A stretch of DNA of 64,000 nt, from positions 124,001-188,000 of the forward strand of contig NZ_BSFL01000001.1 in assembly GCF_027922325.1 (NCBI RefSeq), read 5' to 3'. Under the pieces are notes generated by a model that saw only the letters and a list, made by a program, of their open reading frames with translations, was not told the origin of the DNA and did no database searches. Positions 41,994 to 55,563 of the stretch are shown here, piece by piece. Each line of letters opens with the position of its first letter. Positions within the stretch are counted from its first letter, which is position 1. Made by a program: the position numbers and the translations under genes. This DNA is from Methylopila turkensis (GTDB taxonomy: Bacteria > Pseudomonadota > Alphaproteobacteria > Rhizobiales > Methylopilaceae).

Positions 41994-43328
41994 ATGCCCA
42001 TCTTCGAAATCGCCGTTCTCGTGGGACTCGTCCTCCTGAACGGCTTCTTCGCCATGTCCGAGCTCGCGATCGTGTCGTCGCGGCGCCCCCGCCTCAAGAT
42101 GCTCGCCGACGGCGGCAGCAAGGGCGCCGCGCGGGCGATCGTGCTCTCCGACGACCCCGGCAGCTTCCTGTCCTCGGTCCAGATCGGCATCACGCTGATC
42201 GCGATCCTGACCGGCGTGGTCGGCGAGGCGGCGCTCGCCGAACCGCTCGCGCAACTGCTCGCGGCCACGACGCCGCTCGACGACTACGCCCGCCCGGTCG
42301 CGAGCGGCGTCGTGGTCTTCGGCATCGGCTACCTCTCGCTGATCCTGGGCGAGCTCGTGCCGAAGCGGATCGCGCTCGCCGACCCGGAGGCGATCGCCTC
42401 GTTTGTGTCCGGCCCGCTCTCTCTGCTCGCCATCGTCGGAAAGCCCTTCGTCGTCGTTCTGGGCGCGTCCTCGACGCTGATCCTCAGGCTGCTGCGCATC
42501 AAGGAGCAGGACGGCAGCAACGTCACCGAGGAGGAGGTCCGCAGCGTGATCGCCGAAGGCGTCGCGGCGGGCTCGATCGAGCCTGTCGAGCGCAAGATGA
42601 TCGAAGGCGTGCTCGGCCTCGCCGACCGGCCGGTGCGCTCGATCATGACGCCCCGCCGCGACGTGTTCTGGGTCGACATCACCGACGATCTCGAGACCAT
42701 CAAGACCGAGCTTGCGGAAAGCCCGTTCTCCCGCGTCGTCGTCGGCAAGGACGGCTCGATCGACGATCCCGTCGGCATCCTGCACAAGAAGGACGTGCTT
42801 TCGACGCTGATCTCCGGCGCGACGTTCGAGGTGGCCTCGGCGATCCGGGATCCGCTCTACGTGCCGGAAGGCGCCTCGGCGCTCAGCCTGCTCGAGCTGT
42901 TCAAGAGCCAGCCGTCCTCGACCGCGTTCGTGGTCGACGAGTTCGGCGGCTTCGAAGGCATCGTCACCTCGCACGACGTGCTCGGCGCGATCGCCGGCGT
43001 CCTGCCGGAGGAGCACGAGACCGCCGAGGACCAGGACATCCGCCGCCGCGAGGACGGCAGCTACATGGTCGACGGCCGGGCGCCGCTCGACGCGGTCACC
43101 GACACCTTCGCCTTCACCATACCGGCCGAGGATCAGGGCGAGTTCCACACCGCGGCCGGTCTGGTGATCGCCGAACTCGGCCGCATCCCGGTCGAGGGCG
43201 ACACCGTCGAGATCGGCGGCTGGATCATCGAAGTCATCGACATGGACGGCCCGCGCGTGGACAAGCTGATGTTCAGGCCGCGCGGCGACGCCGAGGCGGG
43301 CTCGTCGCCCGCCGGCGTCGGCGTCTGA
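41994..43328 (+). CDS. CNNM/HlyC-type transporter with CBS domains (hemolysin family)
   Basis: 444 residues. An N-terminal DUF21 domain of four hydrophobic helices (about 1-175) is followed by two CBS domains (RSIMTPRRDVFWVDI; IVTSHDVLGAIAGVLPEEHE) and a C-terminal CorC/HlyC transporter-associated domain (DGSYMVDGRAPLDAV ... EGDTVEIGGWIIEVID). Such proteins act in magnesium or other divalent-cation efflux. Annotated hemolysin only by history. The next gene follows after 22 bp in the same direction. Confidence 0.9.
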   Translation: MPIFEIAVLVGLVLLNGFFAMSELAIVSSRRPRLKMLADGGSKGAARAIVLSDDPGSFLSSVQIGITLIAILTGVVGEAALAEPLAQLLAATTPLDDYARPVASGVVVFGIGYLSLILGELVPKRIALADPEAIASFVSGPLSLLAIVGKPFVVVLGASSTLILRLLRIKEQDGSNVTEEEVRSVIAEGVAAGSIEPVERKMIEGVLGLADRPVRSIMTPRRDVFWVDITDDLETIKTELAESPFSRVVVGKDGSIDDPVGILHKKDVLSTLISGATFEVASAIRDPLYVPEGASALSLLELFKSQPSSTAFVVDEFGGFEGIVTSHDVLGAIAGVLPEEHETAEDQDIRRREDGSYMVDGRAPLDAVTDTFAFTIPAEDQGEFHTAAGLVIAELGRIPVEGDTVEIGGWIIEVIDMDGPRVDKLMFRPRGDAEAGSSPAGVGV

Positions 43329-43350
43329 GCCCGACGATCCGCGAAGCGCC

Positions 43351-44787
43351 GTGTTCGACCGGCCTGAGCGTCCGGTGCTGTCGCCCGCGGCGCTCGACGA
43401 GGCTCTGGCCCTCGTCGCGAGCGAAATGCGGCGGCGGGCGGCCGGGCGGTCGGACGAACCCGTCCAGCGGGAGAGGTCGCAGGGTCTGATCGCGCGGCTC
43501 GCCGGCGGCGGCCTGCCCGCCACGGGACAGCCGCTCGGCGAGGTTGCCGCCGACCTCGTCGCCCTGCTCGACCAGCGGGCCCGCACCGACCATCCGCGCT
43601 TCTTCGCCTTCATCCCGAGCCCGGTGTCGCCGGCCTCCTGGATCGGCGAGGCCTTGACCGCGATCGCGAACCCGCATGCCGGCGCCTGGCCGCAGGCCGA
43701 GGGCCCGGCGGCCGTCGAGGCGGCTCTCGTGCGCTGGTTCGCGGACGCCGCCGGCCTGCCGGATACGGCCGGCGGGCTGTTCGTCTCCGGCGGCTCCATG
43801 GCCAACCTCACCGCGCTGGTCGCCGCGCGCGACGCCGCGCTCGGCGACGACGACCGCCATCTCGGCGCCGCCTACATCTCCTCCGAGACCCATTCCTCCG
43901 TCGCCAAGGCGCTGCGGATCATCGGCGTCGCGGCCTCGCGCATCCGGCGCGCGCCGGTCGACGCGGACCTGCGCATGGACGCCGGCGCGCTCGCCGGCAT
44001 GATCGCGGCCGACCGGCGGGCGGGCCTGAAGCCGTTCGCCGTAGTCGCGACGGCGGGCTCGACAAACTGCGGCGCGATCGACCCGCTGCACGACATCGCC
44101 GACGTCTGCGCCGCGGAGCGGCTGTGGCTGCATGTGGACGGCGCCTATGGCGCGTCGATCGCGCTTTGCCCCGAGCATCGCGCATTGCTCGCGGGGCTCG
44201 AGCGCGCGGACAGCCTGTCCTGGGACGCCCACAAATGGCTGTTCCAGACCTATGGCTGCGGCCTCGTGCTTGTGCGCGACCGCGCGCGCCTGTTCGACAG
44301 CTTCAGCGCCGGTCCGGACTACCTACGCGACGCCACGCCGGACGACGGCGCGACCAACTTCTGGGATCTCGGCCCCGAGCTGACGCGGCCGGCGCGGGCG
44401 CTGAAGCTCTGGATGACGCTGCGGGTCATGGGGCTCGACGCGGTCGCCGCCGCGATCGGCCATGGCTTCCGTCTCGCGGAGGCGGCCGAGCACGCCCTGC
44501 GCGCGACGCCGGACTGGGTGGTCGCGACGACGGCGCAGTGCGCCATCGTGACCTTCCGCTACGCTCCGGAGGGGCTGGACGACGCGGCGGCGGACGCCGT
44601 CACCGAGGCGGCGGCGCGACGGATTCTGGCCGAGGGCTACGCCGCCGTGGGAGCCACCCGGATCGGCGGCCGCGTCGCGCTCCGCATCTGCGCGATCCAC
44701 CCCGAAACCACGATCGCCGACATCGAGGAGACGGTGCGGCGGCTCGACGCCTGCGCGCGTCAGGAGCTCGCCGCGCTCCGCCCATGA
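43351..44787 (+). CDS. PLP-dependent group II aminotransferase/decarboxylase family
   Basis: 478-residue PLP enzyme of the aromatic-L-amino-acid/glutamate decarboxylase type. The internal aldimine Lys295 is in SLSWDAHKWLFQTYGCG, LHVDGAYGASI holds the Asp that binds the pyridine nitrogen, and FAFIPSPVSPASWIGEALTAIANPHAG marks the N-terminal substrate lid. Substrate may be an aromatic amino acid or aspartate-like compound. GTG start, 22 bp after the CNNM gene, so probably one transcript. Ends at a bidirectional terminator. Confidence 0.85.
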   Translation: MFDRPERPVLSPAALDEALALVASEMRRRAAGRSDEPVQRERSQGLIARLAGGGLPATGQPLGEVAADLVALLDQRARTDHPRFFAFIPSPVSPASWIGEALTAIANPHAGAWPQAEGPAAVEAALVRWFADAAGLPDTAGGLFVSGGSMANLTALVAARDAALGDDDRHLGAAYISSETHSSVAKALRIIGVAASRIRRAPVDADLRMDAGALAGMIAADRRAGLKPFAVVATAGSTNCGAIDPLHDIADVCAAERLWLHVDGAYGASIALCPEHRALLAGLERADSLSWDAHKWLFQTYGCGLVLVRDRARLFDSFSAGPDYLRDATPDDGATNFWDLGPELTRPARALKLWMTLRVMGLDAVAAAIGHGFRLAEAAEHALRATPDWVVATTAQCAIVTFRYAPEGLDDAAADAVTEAAARRILAEGYAAVGATRIGGRVALRICAIHPETTIADIEETVRRLDACARQELAALRP

Positions 44788-44789
44788 AA

Positions 44790-44812
44790 AAAGCCGGGGC
44801 GAGCCCGGCTTT
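44790..44812. terminator. Bidirectional terminator between PLP gene and atpC
   Basis: Stem AAAGCCGGG / CCCGGCTTT flanked by AAAA on the left and TT on the right. It serves the convergent plus-strand PLP gene and minus-strand ATP synthase operon. Confidence 0.8.
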
Positions 44813-44843
44813 CGTCAGTTCCAGCGTGTGAAGCTTTCGGCCG

Positions 44844-45245
44844 TCAGCCTTCGACCGCCTTGACCTGCAGCAGGTGCGACAGGCGAAGCTGCGCCTTCAG
44901 CGCCGCCTCGTCGGAGGTCGCCTCGGCGACATCCTCCTGGGCGTCCTTGATCAGGTCGTCGATGTGCGAGACGTCGAGCTGCTCCAGCGGGATCGCGTCG
45001 TCGGCGAGGATCGTCAGCCCCTTCGGGTTGACGTCCGCGAAGCCGCCGCGGACGAACAGCTTCTGCGGCTCGCCGCCCTCGGTCTTGTAGACCTTCACCA
45101 CGCCCGGCTTCAGCACCGACATGAACGGCGCGTGATGGGCCAGCACGCCGAACTCGCCCTCGACGCCCGGCACCACCACATGCTGCACCTCCTCGGAGAT
45201 GAGGAGCTTTTCCGGCGACACCAGTTCGAAGGGGAAGCTGTCCAT
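44844..45245 (-). CDS. atpC: ATP synthase F1 epsilon subunit
   Basis: 133 residues. The N-terminal beta-sandwich (FPFELVSPEKLLISEEVQHVVVPGVEGEFGVLAHHAPFMSVLKPGVVKVY) is standard; the C-terminal helical hairpin (LDVSHIDDLIKDAQEDVAEATSDEAALKAQLRLSHLLQVKAVEG) is shorter than in E. coli, as in other alphaproteobacteria where the inhibitory role is weak. Last gene of atpHAGDC, separated from atpD by a small membrane protein gene. Confidence 0.95.
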   Translation of the reverse strand: MDSFPFELVSPEKLLISEEVQHVVVPGVEGEFGVLAHHAPFMSVLKPGVVKVYKTEGGEPQKLFVRGGFADVNPKGLTILADDAIPLEQLDVSHIDDLIKDAQEDVAEATSDEAALKAQLRLSHLLQVKAVEG

Positions 45246-45273
45246 CGTTCCGTTCTCTCAAACCTTTCGGCGG

Positions 45274-45522
45274 TCACCCGCGGCGGCGGTCGGCGACGAA
45301 GCCTATGCCGAAACCGAGCAGCGCGCCGATCACGGCGCTCACGCCCACATGCTGCGCCTGACCGGACGTCAGCGTCCGGTCGTCGGGCGCGGCCGCCTGA
45401 TCGCCCTGCACCTCGACCTTGAGGCCGAGGAAGCTCACTTCCGCCGCCTGCGGCCGGGTGAGCCAGCCGGCGAGACCGCCGACCACGAGACCGATCAGAA
45501 GAAACACAACCTTGCCGTTCAT
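45274..45522 (-). CDS. Small membrane protein between atpD and atpC (82 aa)
   Basis: 82 residues with two hydrophobic helices: residues 4-22 (KVVFLLIGLVVGGLAGWLT) and about 58-76 (HVGVSAVIGALLGFGIGFVA), joined by a hydrophilic loop and ending in DRRRG. I do not recognise the family. It is in the same direction as its neighbours, 28 bp before atpC and 100 bp after atpD, so it is probably part of the operon. Whether it belongs to ATP synthase or is an inserted unrelated gene cannot be decided. Confidence 0.6.
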   Translation of the reverse strand: MNGKVVFLLIGLVVGGLAGWLTRPQAAEVSFLGLKVEVQGDQAAAPDDRTLTSGQAQHVGVSAVIGALLGFGIGFVADRRRG

Positions 45523-45580
45523 GGAACCCTACCTCGCCTAAGCCGGCCCTTGGGGCCGCATTGCGCGATATAGGGCCCGC

Positions 45581-45607
45581 CCCTTCGCCGGGCAGGCCGG
45601 CGAAGGG
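45581..45607. repeat. Strong hairpin after atpD
   Basis: Perfect 11-bp stem CCCTTCGCCGG / CCGGCGAAGGG with a 5-base loop, 16 bases past the atpD stop. No T-tract on the minus strand, so it may protect the upstream mRNA and lower the expression of the small membrane protein and atpC. Confidence 0.45.
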
Positions 45608-45622
45608 AGAAGCCTGTGGGGA

Positions 45623-47948
<2,326 letters not shown>

Positions 47949-47978
47949 GACGTGGCCCGGACTCCTCTGGCGATCCGC

Positions 47979-49507
<1,529 letters not shown>

Positions 49508-49508
<1 letters not shown>

Positions 49509-50068
49509 CAGCCGACCTCTTTCATGGCGAGTTTAATGGCGTTGAGCTTGGTCTTGAGCGACGCGTCGACCATGCGGCTGCCAAGCCGCACGATCAGACC
49601 GCCGAGAATTTTGGGGTCGACCTTGACGTCGAAATCGACCGTCTTGCCGGTCACGGCCGCGAGCGCCTCCGACAGCGAAGCCCGGCGCGAGTCGCTCAGC
49701 GGCTCGGCCACGGTGACTTCGGCGGTGACGGCGCCACGGGCGGCGGCGGCGAGGGCGTGGAAGCCCTTGATCATCGCCTCGATGGCGAACAGGCGGCGGT
49801 TGCGCGCCACGAGCCGGACGAAGTTGGCGACCACGCCGCCGACGCCGGCCCGCTCCAGCACCGCGGCGATCGCCTTCTCCTGCTCCTCGGCGGAGAACAC
49901 CGGGCTGCGGACGAGGCGGCGCAGATCCTCGCTCTCGTCGAGCAGCGCGCTCACCGTCTTCAGATCGGACGCCACAGCGTCGATCTGGCCCGCCTCCTGG
50001 GCAAGGTCAAACAAGGCGGACGCGTAGCGCCCCGCCATTCCGGACACGATGGTGTCTTTACCTGCCAC
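49508..50068 (-). CDS. atpH: ATP synthase F1 delta subunit
   Basis: 186 residues when started at the GTG at 50068, preceded by GAGAG; the longer upstream frame adds an Arg-rich stretch unlike the family. The N-terminal helical bundle begins [24 protein letters not shown] and the C-terminal domain has [40 protein letters not shown]. Connects F1 to the peripheral stalk. First gene of the F1 operon; F0 genes are not in this window. Confidence 0.92.
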
Positions 50069-50386
50069 CGAGCGTTCTCTCGCTGGTTGGAGCCTAGGGC
50101 TGAAACCGGAGCGGACGCTCCGTACCTCCCGGAAAAGCCGATGTTTTTCTCGGCTCGACACGACACGTTCGCGAGGCGTTGACCCCGCGAAACGGCGGTT
50201 GACTAACACGGCTGCACTGACCGCGCAACATCGTGGCGCCCATGTGGCGACGCGTGGAAAGTCGTTTTATTTCAAAATCTTGGCGAGAAGCTTGGCGAGC
50301 CCGCTCGCGCCTTAAGCATAAGTCTCGGAGTCGACACGATGTCACACCGCCGGTCACGCGTCCGAGAGGTTGGCGCGGCCGGCGCA
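50069..50386. other. Intergenic region between priA and atpH
   Basis: 318 bp upstream of the atp operon. It must hold the operon promoter; no strong consensus stands out. Two small hairpins lie in the leader: CGGAGCG-GA-CGCTCCG (50107-50122) and AGCCGA/TCGGCT (50136-50155). Confidence 0.4.
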
Positions 50387-52561
50387 TCAAACGAAGCTCT
50401 GGGGATCGATGTCCACGGCGACCCGGACCTGCCCTTTCGGCCTCGGGGCCGCTCCGAGCCAGCTCCGCACATAGGCGGGCACGTCCGCGGCGCGGTCGGC
50501 CTGGACGAGCAGGCGCATACGGTGACGCCCCCGCACCATGGCGAGCGGCGCCTCGGCGGGGCCCAGCACCCTCAGGCCGTCGGCCTTCGGCGCGGCGCGC
50601 GCCAGCGCGCGGGCGTGAGCGTCCGCCTCTTCCCGGGTCGGCGCGGAGACGATCAGGGCGGCGAGCCGGCCGAACGGCGGCATGCGGGCCGCCTTCCGCG
50701 CCTTGGTCTCCAGCGCGTAGAAGCCTTCGCGGTCGCCGGCGACCAGCGCGCGAATGACGGGATGTTCCGGCTCGTGCGTCTGGAGCAGCGCCCTCCCCGG
50801 CCGCTCGCCGCGGCCGGCGCGCCCCGCCACCTGCTCCAGCGTCTGGAAGGTGCGCTCCGCCGCGCGCGGGTCTGCCGCGCCGAGCGCGAAGTCGGCGTCG
50901 ACGATTCCGACCAGCGTGAGCTTGGGAAAGTTGTGCCCCTTCGTGACCATCTGGGTGCCGACGACGATGTCGACCTCGCCCCGCTCGATCGCGTCGAGCT
51001 CCGCGCGCAGCGCCTCCGGTCCGCCGACGACGTCGCTCGACAACACGCTGACGCGGGCGCCGGGGAATCGGGCGACCGCCTCGTCGCGGATGCGCTCCAC
51101 CCCCGGCCCGCAGGCGACCAGCGAATCCGAGGCGCCGCAGGACGGACAGGAGTCCGGCGTCGGTCCGGTGTGGCCGCAATGGTGGCAGACGAGCCGCGCG
51201 CGGAAGCGGTGCTCCACCATCCAGGCCGAACAGTTCGGGCATTTCAGGCGGTGGCCGCATTTGCGGCACAGCGTCAGCGGCGCGTAGCCCCGGCGGTTGA
51301 GGAACAGCAGCGCCTGGTCGCCGGCCCGGAGCGTCTCCGCCATCGCATGGACCAGCCTGGGACTCAGCCAGTCGCCGCGGTCTGGACCGGCGGAGCGCAT
51401 GTCGATCGCGGACACGTCCGGCAGGGTCCGGCCGCCGAATCGGTCCGGCAGCGCCAGGCGGGCGTAGCGCCCACGCTCGGCGTTCACGCGGCTTTCGAGC
51501 GAGGGGGTGGCGGAGGCCAGAATCACCGGCGCCTGCTCGAACCGCCCGCGCAGCACCGCCATGTCGCGCGCGTTGTAGAGGACGCCGTCCTCCTGCTTGT
51601 AGGCGGCGTCGTGCTCCTCGTCGACGACGATCAGGCCGAGATCCGCGAACGGCAGGAACAGCCCGGAGCGCGCCGCCACCACGGCGGGAATCTCCCCGCT
51701 CGCGACTCCGCGGCGGATCGCGCCGCGCGCCTTCTCGCCGACGCTCGCGTGCCACACCGCCGGGCGCACGCCGAAACGCGCGCTGAAGCGGTCCATGAAG
51801 GCGCCCGTCAGCGCGATCTCCGGCGCCATCACGAGCGCCTGGCGGCCGGCCTTCAGCGCCGCGGCCACGGCTTCGAGATAGACCTCGGTCTTGCCGGAGC
51901 CGGTGACGCCGTCGAGCAGGGCGACGTGGAACCGGCGCGCAAGCGTCAGCGCCGCGAGCGCCTCGGCCGCCGACGCCTGTCCCGTCGAGAGCTTCGGCCC
52001 GGGGCGATACGGGTCCGGCCGCGGGGCTGAGGGCGGAGGCGGCAGCTCGGCCGCGACCAGCGCGCCGTCGGCGAGCAGGCCATCGATCACGCTGACTGAG
52101 ACGCCCGCCTCCTCCGCCAGGGCGGACTTCGCGCGGGGAGCGCCGTCGGCCGCGACGTCGAGCACGCGCAGACGCGCCGGCGTCGGACGGGCCGGAGGGC
52201 GGCCGGCCGCGCGCACGCCCATCTTCGGAGCGGCTGCCGGCGCGTCGACGCCTAACCCCCGGAGCGCCATCCGCAGCACCTGGCCGCGGGGGCTGACGGT
52301 GTAGTCCGCGATCCAGTCCACGAAGCGGCGCATCGGCTCGCGCATCGGCGCGGCCGCGACCACGCCCTGCAGGCGCTTCAGCCGGGCGGGATCGAACGCC
52401 GCGGGCGCGCCGTCCCACACCACGCCGATCTCGATCCGGTTGCCGAGCGGGGCCAGCACCACGTCGCCCGGCGCGACGACGAGCCCCTCCGGCACGGCGT
52501 AAGTCAGCGCGCGGTCGAGAGCGACCGGCAGCAGCACCTCGACGGCGGAAGGCGGCGACAT
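50387..52561 (-). CDS. priA: Primosomal replication restart helicase PriA
   Basis: 724-residue 3'-to-5' superfamily 2 helicase that loads the primosome at stalled forks. Walker [16 protein letters not shown], Walker [17 protein letters not shown], helicase motif SATPSLES, the paired zinc sites ([14 protein letters not shown] and [18 protein letters not shown]) and [21 protein letters not shown] are all present. Length is typical. Same strand as the atp operon but separated by 318 bp. Confidence 0.97.
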   Translation of the reverse strand: MSPPSAVEVLLPVALDRALTYAVPEGLVVAPGDVVLAPLGNRIEIGVVWDGAPAAFDPARLKRLQGVVAAAPMREPMRRFVDWIADYTVSPRGQVLRMALRGLGVDAPAAAPKMGVRAAGRPPARPTPARLRVLDVAADGAPRAKSALAEEAGVSVSVIDGLLADGALVAAELPPPPSAPRPDPYRPGPKLSTGQASAAEALAALTLARRFHVALLDGVTGSGKTEVYLEAVAAALKAGRQALVMAPEIALTGAFMDRFSARFGVRPAVWHASVGEKARGAIRRGVASGEIPAVVAARSGLFLPFADLGLIVVDEEHDAAYKQEDGVLYNARDMAVLRGRFEQAPVILASATPSLESRVNAERGRYARLALPDRFGGRTLPDVSAIDMRSAGPDRGDWLSPRLVHAMAETLRAGDQALLFLNRRGYAPLTLCRKCGHRLKCPNCSAWMVEHRFRARLVCHHCGHTGPTPDSCPSCGASDSLVACGPGVERIRDEAVARFPGARVSVLSSDVVGGPEALRAELDAIERGEVDIVVGTQMVTKGHNFPKLTLVGIVDADFALGAADPRAAERTFQTLEQVAGRAGRGERPGRALLQTHEPEHPVIRALVAGDREGFYALETKARKAARMPPFGRLAALIVSAPTREEADAHARALARAAPKADGLRVLGPAEAPLAMVRGRHRMRLLVQADRAADVPAYVRSWLGAAPRPKGQVRVAVDIDPQSFV

Positions 52562-52772
52562 CGCGGAAGAGATCTCACGGAGCGTTACGGGTCAGCCCCC
52601 GCCTCTTCGGCGCTTAGACCCGCGGAGGTCAAGCCGCGCCCTCCCCCGCATGCGCGATACGCGCAGGCGTCTCCCTCGGTTGCGTCTTGCGTCTCCCCGC
52701 CGGCTGCTCCACTTGAGGAACGACAGTTTCGCGCCGCGCCCGGCGCGCCTTATTCGCCAGAGGGTTTTCACA

Positions 52773-53429
52773 ATGAAGTTCTTCGTCGACACCGCGGACA
52801 TCAACGAAATCCGCGATCTCGCCGCCACCGGCCTGCTCGACGGCGTCACCACCAATCCTTCGCTGGTGCTGAAGGCGAACCGCCCGTTCAAGGAGATCAT
52901 CGCCGACATCTGCAAAGTGGTGGACGGCCCGGTCTCCGCCGAGGTGGCCTCGACCGATTACGAGGGCATGATGCGCGAGGGCCGCATTCTCGCGGAGATC
53001 GCCGAGAACGTCACGGTGAAGGTCCCGCTCACCTGGGACGGCCTGCGCGCCTGCAAGACGCTGAGCGACGAGGGCACGATGGTCAACGTCACGCTGTGCT
53101 TCAGCGCGGCGCAGGCGTTGCTGGCGGCGAAGGCCGGCGCGACCTTCATCTCGCCCTTCGTCGGCCGGCTCGACGACATTGGCCTCGACGGTATGGAGCT
53201 CATCCAGGAGATCCGCACGATCTACGACAACTTCCCGGAGCTCGGCACCGAGATCCTTGCGGCCTCGCTCCGCAACGGCAATCACGTGAAGCTCGCCGCC
53301 ATGGCCGGCGCGGACGTCGCCACCATTCCGCCGGCGGTCATCAAGGGCCTCGTGAAGCACCCGCTGACCGACAAGGGGCTGGAGCAGTTCGTGGCGGACT
53401 GGAAGCAGACCGGCCAGACCATCGAGTGA
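52773..53429 (+). CDS. Transaldolase/fructose-6-phosphate aldolase (short type)
   Basis: 218-residue (beta/alpha)8 Schiff-base aldolase: [42 protein letters not shown] with the catalytic Lys, [31 protein letters not shown], and the C-terminal [24 protein letters not shown]. Members of this subfamily (TalC/Fsa) are called transaldolase or F6P aldolase; which reaction dominates depends on a few residues that I cannot judge. Ends in a perfect terminator. Confidence 0.92.
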   Translation: MKFFVDTADINEIRDLAATGLLDGVTTNPSLVLKANRPFKEIIADICKVVDGPVSAEVASTDYEGMMREGRILAEIAENVTVKVPLTWDGLRACKTLSDEGTMVNVTLCFSAAQALLAAKAGATFISPFVGRLDDIGLDGMELIQEIRTIYDNFPELGTEILAASLRNGNHVKLAAMAGADVATIPPAVIKGLVKHPLTDKGLEQFVADWKQTGQTIE

Positions 53430-53462
53430 CGCAGTTCACCCCAATCGACGCCTGATCGGAAA

Positions 53463-53498
53463 GGGCGCGGCGGCTTCGGCCCCCGCGCCCGTTTTTTT
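53463..53498 (+). terminator. Rho-independent terminator after transaldolase
   Basis: Stem GGGCGCGG / CCGCGCCC (53463-53470 and 53483-53490) followed by GTTTTTTT. Confidence 0.85.
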
Positions 53499-55563
53499 AA
53501 TAGGCTACCGCGTAGCAGGCCGCGGCGTTCTCCACCTGCGGGCCATGCGCGACCTCGACGATCCGACGCTCGCCGGAATAGGGATCGACCGCCGAGACGG
53601 CGACCTCGGCGTCGGCCACGCCAAGCGGAATCTCGATCGCGTCGACCCAGGTGCTGAGCACCAGGCGCTCCGGCTCGCGACGCACCAGCACGGGCGTCGT
53701 GCGGTAGAGAATCTCCTCCGGCCCGCCCGCGGCGTGGTTGAGCAGCGCCCACGAGGCTGAGCGGGAGAACGGCGCGGCCGTCTCCGGCTTTGGGGCCGCG
53801 GTGAGCGCCACGTCGAACGGCTTGCCGCCGGCCGTAACGCGCAGGACGCCGACCAGGGCGTCGCCGGCCGCGACCTGCAGGACGGCGTCGCCGTCGAGCC
53901 GGACCGTCTCCCCGACCTGCTCGACCTGCGGCGGCAGCGAGACGCCGATGTCCGTGTTGCCGAGCATGAACGACGACTTCGCGGTCGCGCTCGGCCGATG
54001 GATGATCTGGATCAGGTAGCGTCCGGCGCGTTCGGCCGAGAACACGACCGTGACGACCGCGCGGCGCTGCTCGTCGACCCGCACCGACGCGAGCGCCCGC
54101 ACGCCGTCCTTCAGCGCTTCGGCCGAGTTCGACAGGTCGAGGTTGAGATCGCACTCCGCATAGACGTTGCGGTCGAGCTCCGAAACGATGCGCAGCCGGA
54201 TGTCCGACCGGCCCTCGCCGGCGATGCGGAAGGCCCGCAAGGCCCGCTCGCCCGAGGCGAGGCCGACGTCGGCGATCTGGAAGCGGTGCAGGCCGTGGCC
54301 GCCGGACTCGAGCAGCAGGACGCCGCCGTCGGGCTCCGGCTGCGCCTCGAGATTTTCGAGGTTTTGGGCGGCGGCTCCCGACAGCGCGCTGGTCTCCGAG
54401 GGAGCCGCGCTTCCCTTTGGCTCGCCCGACGGCTGGACGATCGCGGCCGCCTTCCAGCGGCCGGCGGCGGCTCTGTCGTCGCCGAACAGGCCGACCACAT
54501 GCGTGTTGTCCCGCACGTTGGCGCGGACGACCTCCTCGATGTGCTCGCGCCGCGGCCCGAGGAAATAGGCCGGCGGCGGCGCGACGAGCACGCAGGAGGT
54601 CAGCGTGCCGACCATGCGCGACACCGTGTCGAGCACCGTGGAGCCGAACGAGACCAGGATGCGGGGCGCGATCCTGTCGCGGGCGATCGCGGATTCGATG
54701 CCGTCGGTCTGGCGGATCTGGGCGCCGACGATGAAGCCCATCTTGCGGACCTTGACCGGGTCCTCGCGACGATGGGGCAGGTAGACGCAGCGCAGTTCGG
54801 GCGCGAGCTTCCGCGCGGCGATGCAGAGTTCGAGGTAGCGCTCCTCGCTCGTGATGTCGTTTTCGACATGGCTGCAGCCGGCGATCCACAGCTCGTCCAG
54901 CAGCGCCGGCTCGCCGCCCTCCAGGAAGCGGTCGTAGTGATCGTTCGGGACGATCGTGTCGCCGTCGGCGAGGCGGCCGCGATAGATGGTGAAATAGGTG
55001 AGCTGGGAGGGATCGGGATAGGACAGCGGGTCGGTCGCCCGAAGCGCCGTCCCCTTGAACGGAGACGCGCGGAACACTTCCTTCGCGTTCTTCTTGTTCT
55101 CGCGAAATCCCATGACGGCCTGCGAGACCGAGCCGTCGTCCAGCAGCACGCATTCGGCCTTGTTCAGGTCCACATGCGCCAGGAACTGCCGGTAGGACAC
55201 GGGACGGTAGTCGCCGAGCACGACACGGTCGAACGCGACGTCCAGCCCGGCGAAATACTGGTTCACCCGCTCCCGGAAGGACCGGCGGCTGTCGTAGTCC
55301 GCGAACTCGCGGATCGCGAGCGCGTGCTCCTTGCCGTCCTTCGTGAAGGGCGGGATGCCAGCGCGCACCAGCGGCTCGAACTCGCGCACGCGCTCGAAGC
55401 CGATGCGCCGGAGGATGGCGCGGGTCCGGTCGTTATCGGACTCGAGCCGGCTCTTCACGAAAGCGACCCAGCAATGGTCGGGGTCGATCCGCGCGTGGGC
55501 GAGGTACTGCTCGGCGTGGGCGGCCTGCAGCGGCGACGTCAGGATGATCAGGGTCGCGGTCAT
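53497..55563 (-). CDS. Polysialyltransferase-like glycosyltransferase with C-terminal beta domain
   Basis: 688 residues. The N-terminal half (1-370) resembles GT52/polysialyltransferase-like proteins: VVLGDYRPVSYRQFLAHVDLNKAECVLLDDGSVSQ, ELWIAGCSHVENDITSEERYLEL, VYLPHRREDPVKVRKMGF and RILVSFGSTVLDTVSRM (the HRR and FGST segments recall a CMP-sugar-binding GT-B fold). A Ser/Ala/Glu-rich linker near 395-420 leads to about 270 residues of predicted beta structure unrelated to any family I know. Its ATG overlaps the stop of the GT4 gene (ATGA). Sialic acid or Kdo-like donor is possible but unproven. Confidence 0.6.
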   Translation of the reverse strand: MTATLIILTSPLQAAHAEQYLAHARIDPDHCWVAFVKSRLESDNDRTRAILRRIGFERVREFEPLVRAGIPPFTKDGKEHALAIREFADYDSRRSFRERVNQYFAGLDVAFDRVVLGDYRPVSYRQFLAHVDLNKAECVLLDDGSVSQAVMGFRENKKNAKEVFRASPFKGTALRATDPLSYPDPSQLTYFTIYRGRLADGDTIVPNDHYDRFLEGGEPALLDELWIAGCSHVENDITSEERYLELCIAARKLAPELRCVYLPHRREDPVKVRKMGFIVGAQIRQTDGIESAIARDRIAPRILVSFGSTVLDTVSRMVGTLTSCVLVAPPPAYFLGPRREHIEEVVRANVRDNTHVVGLFGDDRAAAGRWKAAAIVQPSGEPKGSAAPSETSALSGAAAQNLENLEAQPEPDGGVLLLESGGHGLHRFQIADVGLASGERALRAFRIAGEGRSDIRLRIVSELDRNVYAECDLNLDLSNSAEALKDGVRALASVRVDEQRRAVVTVVFSAERAGRYLIQIIHRPSATAKSSFMLGNTDIGVSLPPQVEQVGETVRLDGDAVLQVAAGDALVGVLRVTAGGKPFDVALTAAPKPETAAPFSRSASWALLNHAAGGPEEILYRTTPVLVRREPERLVLSTWVDAIEIPLGVADAEVAVSAVDPYSGERRIVEVAHGPQVENAAACYAVAY

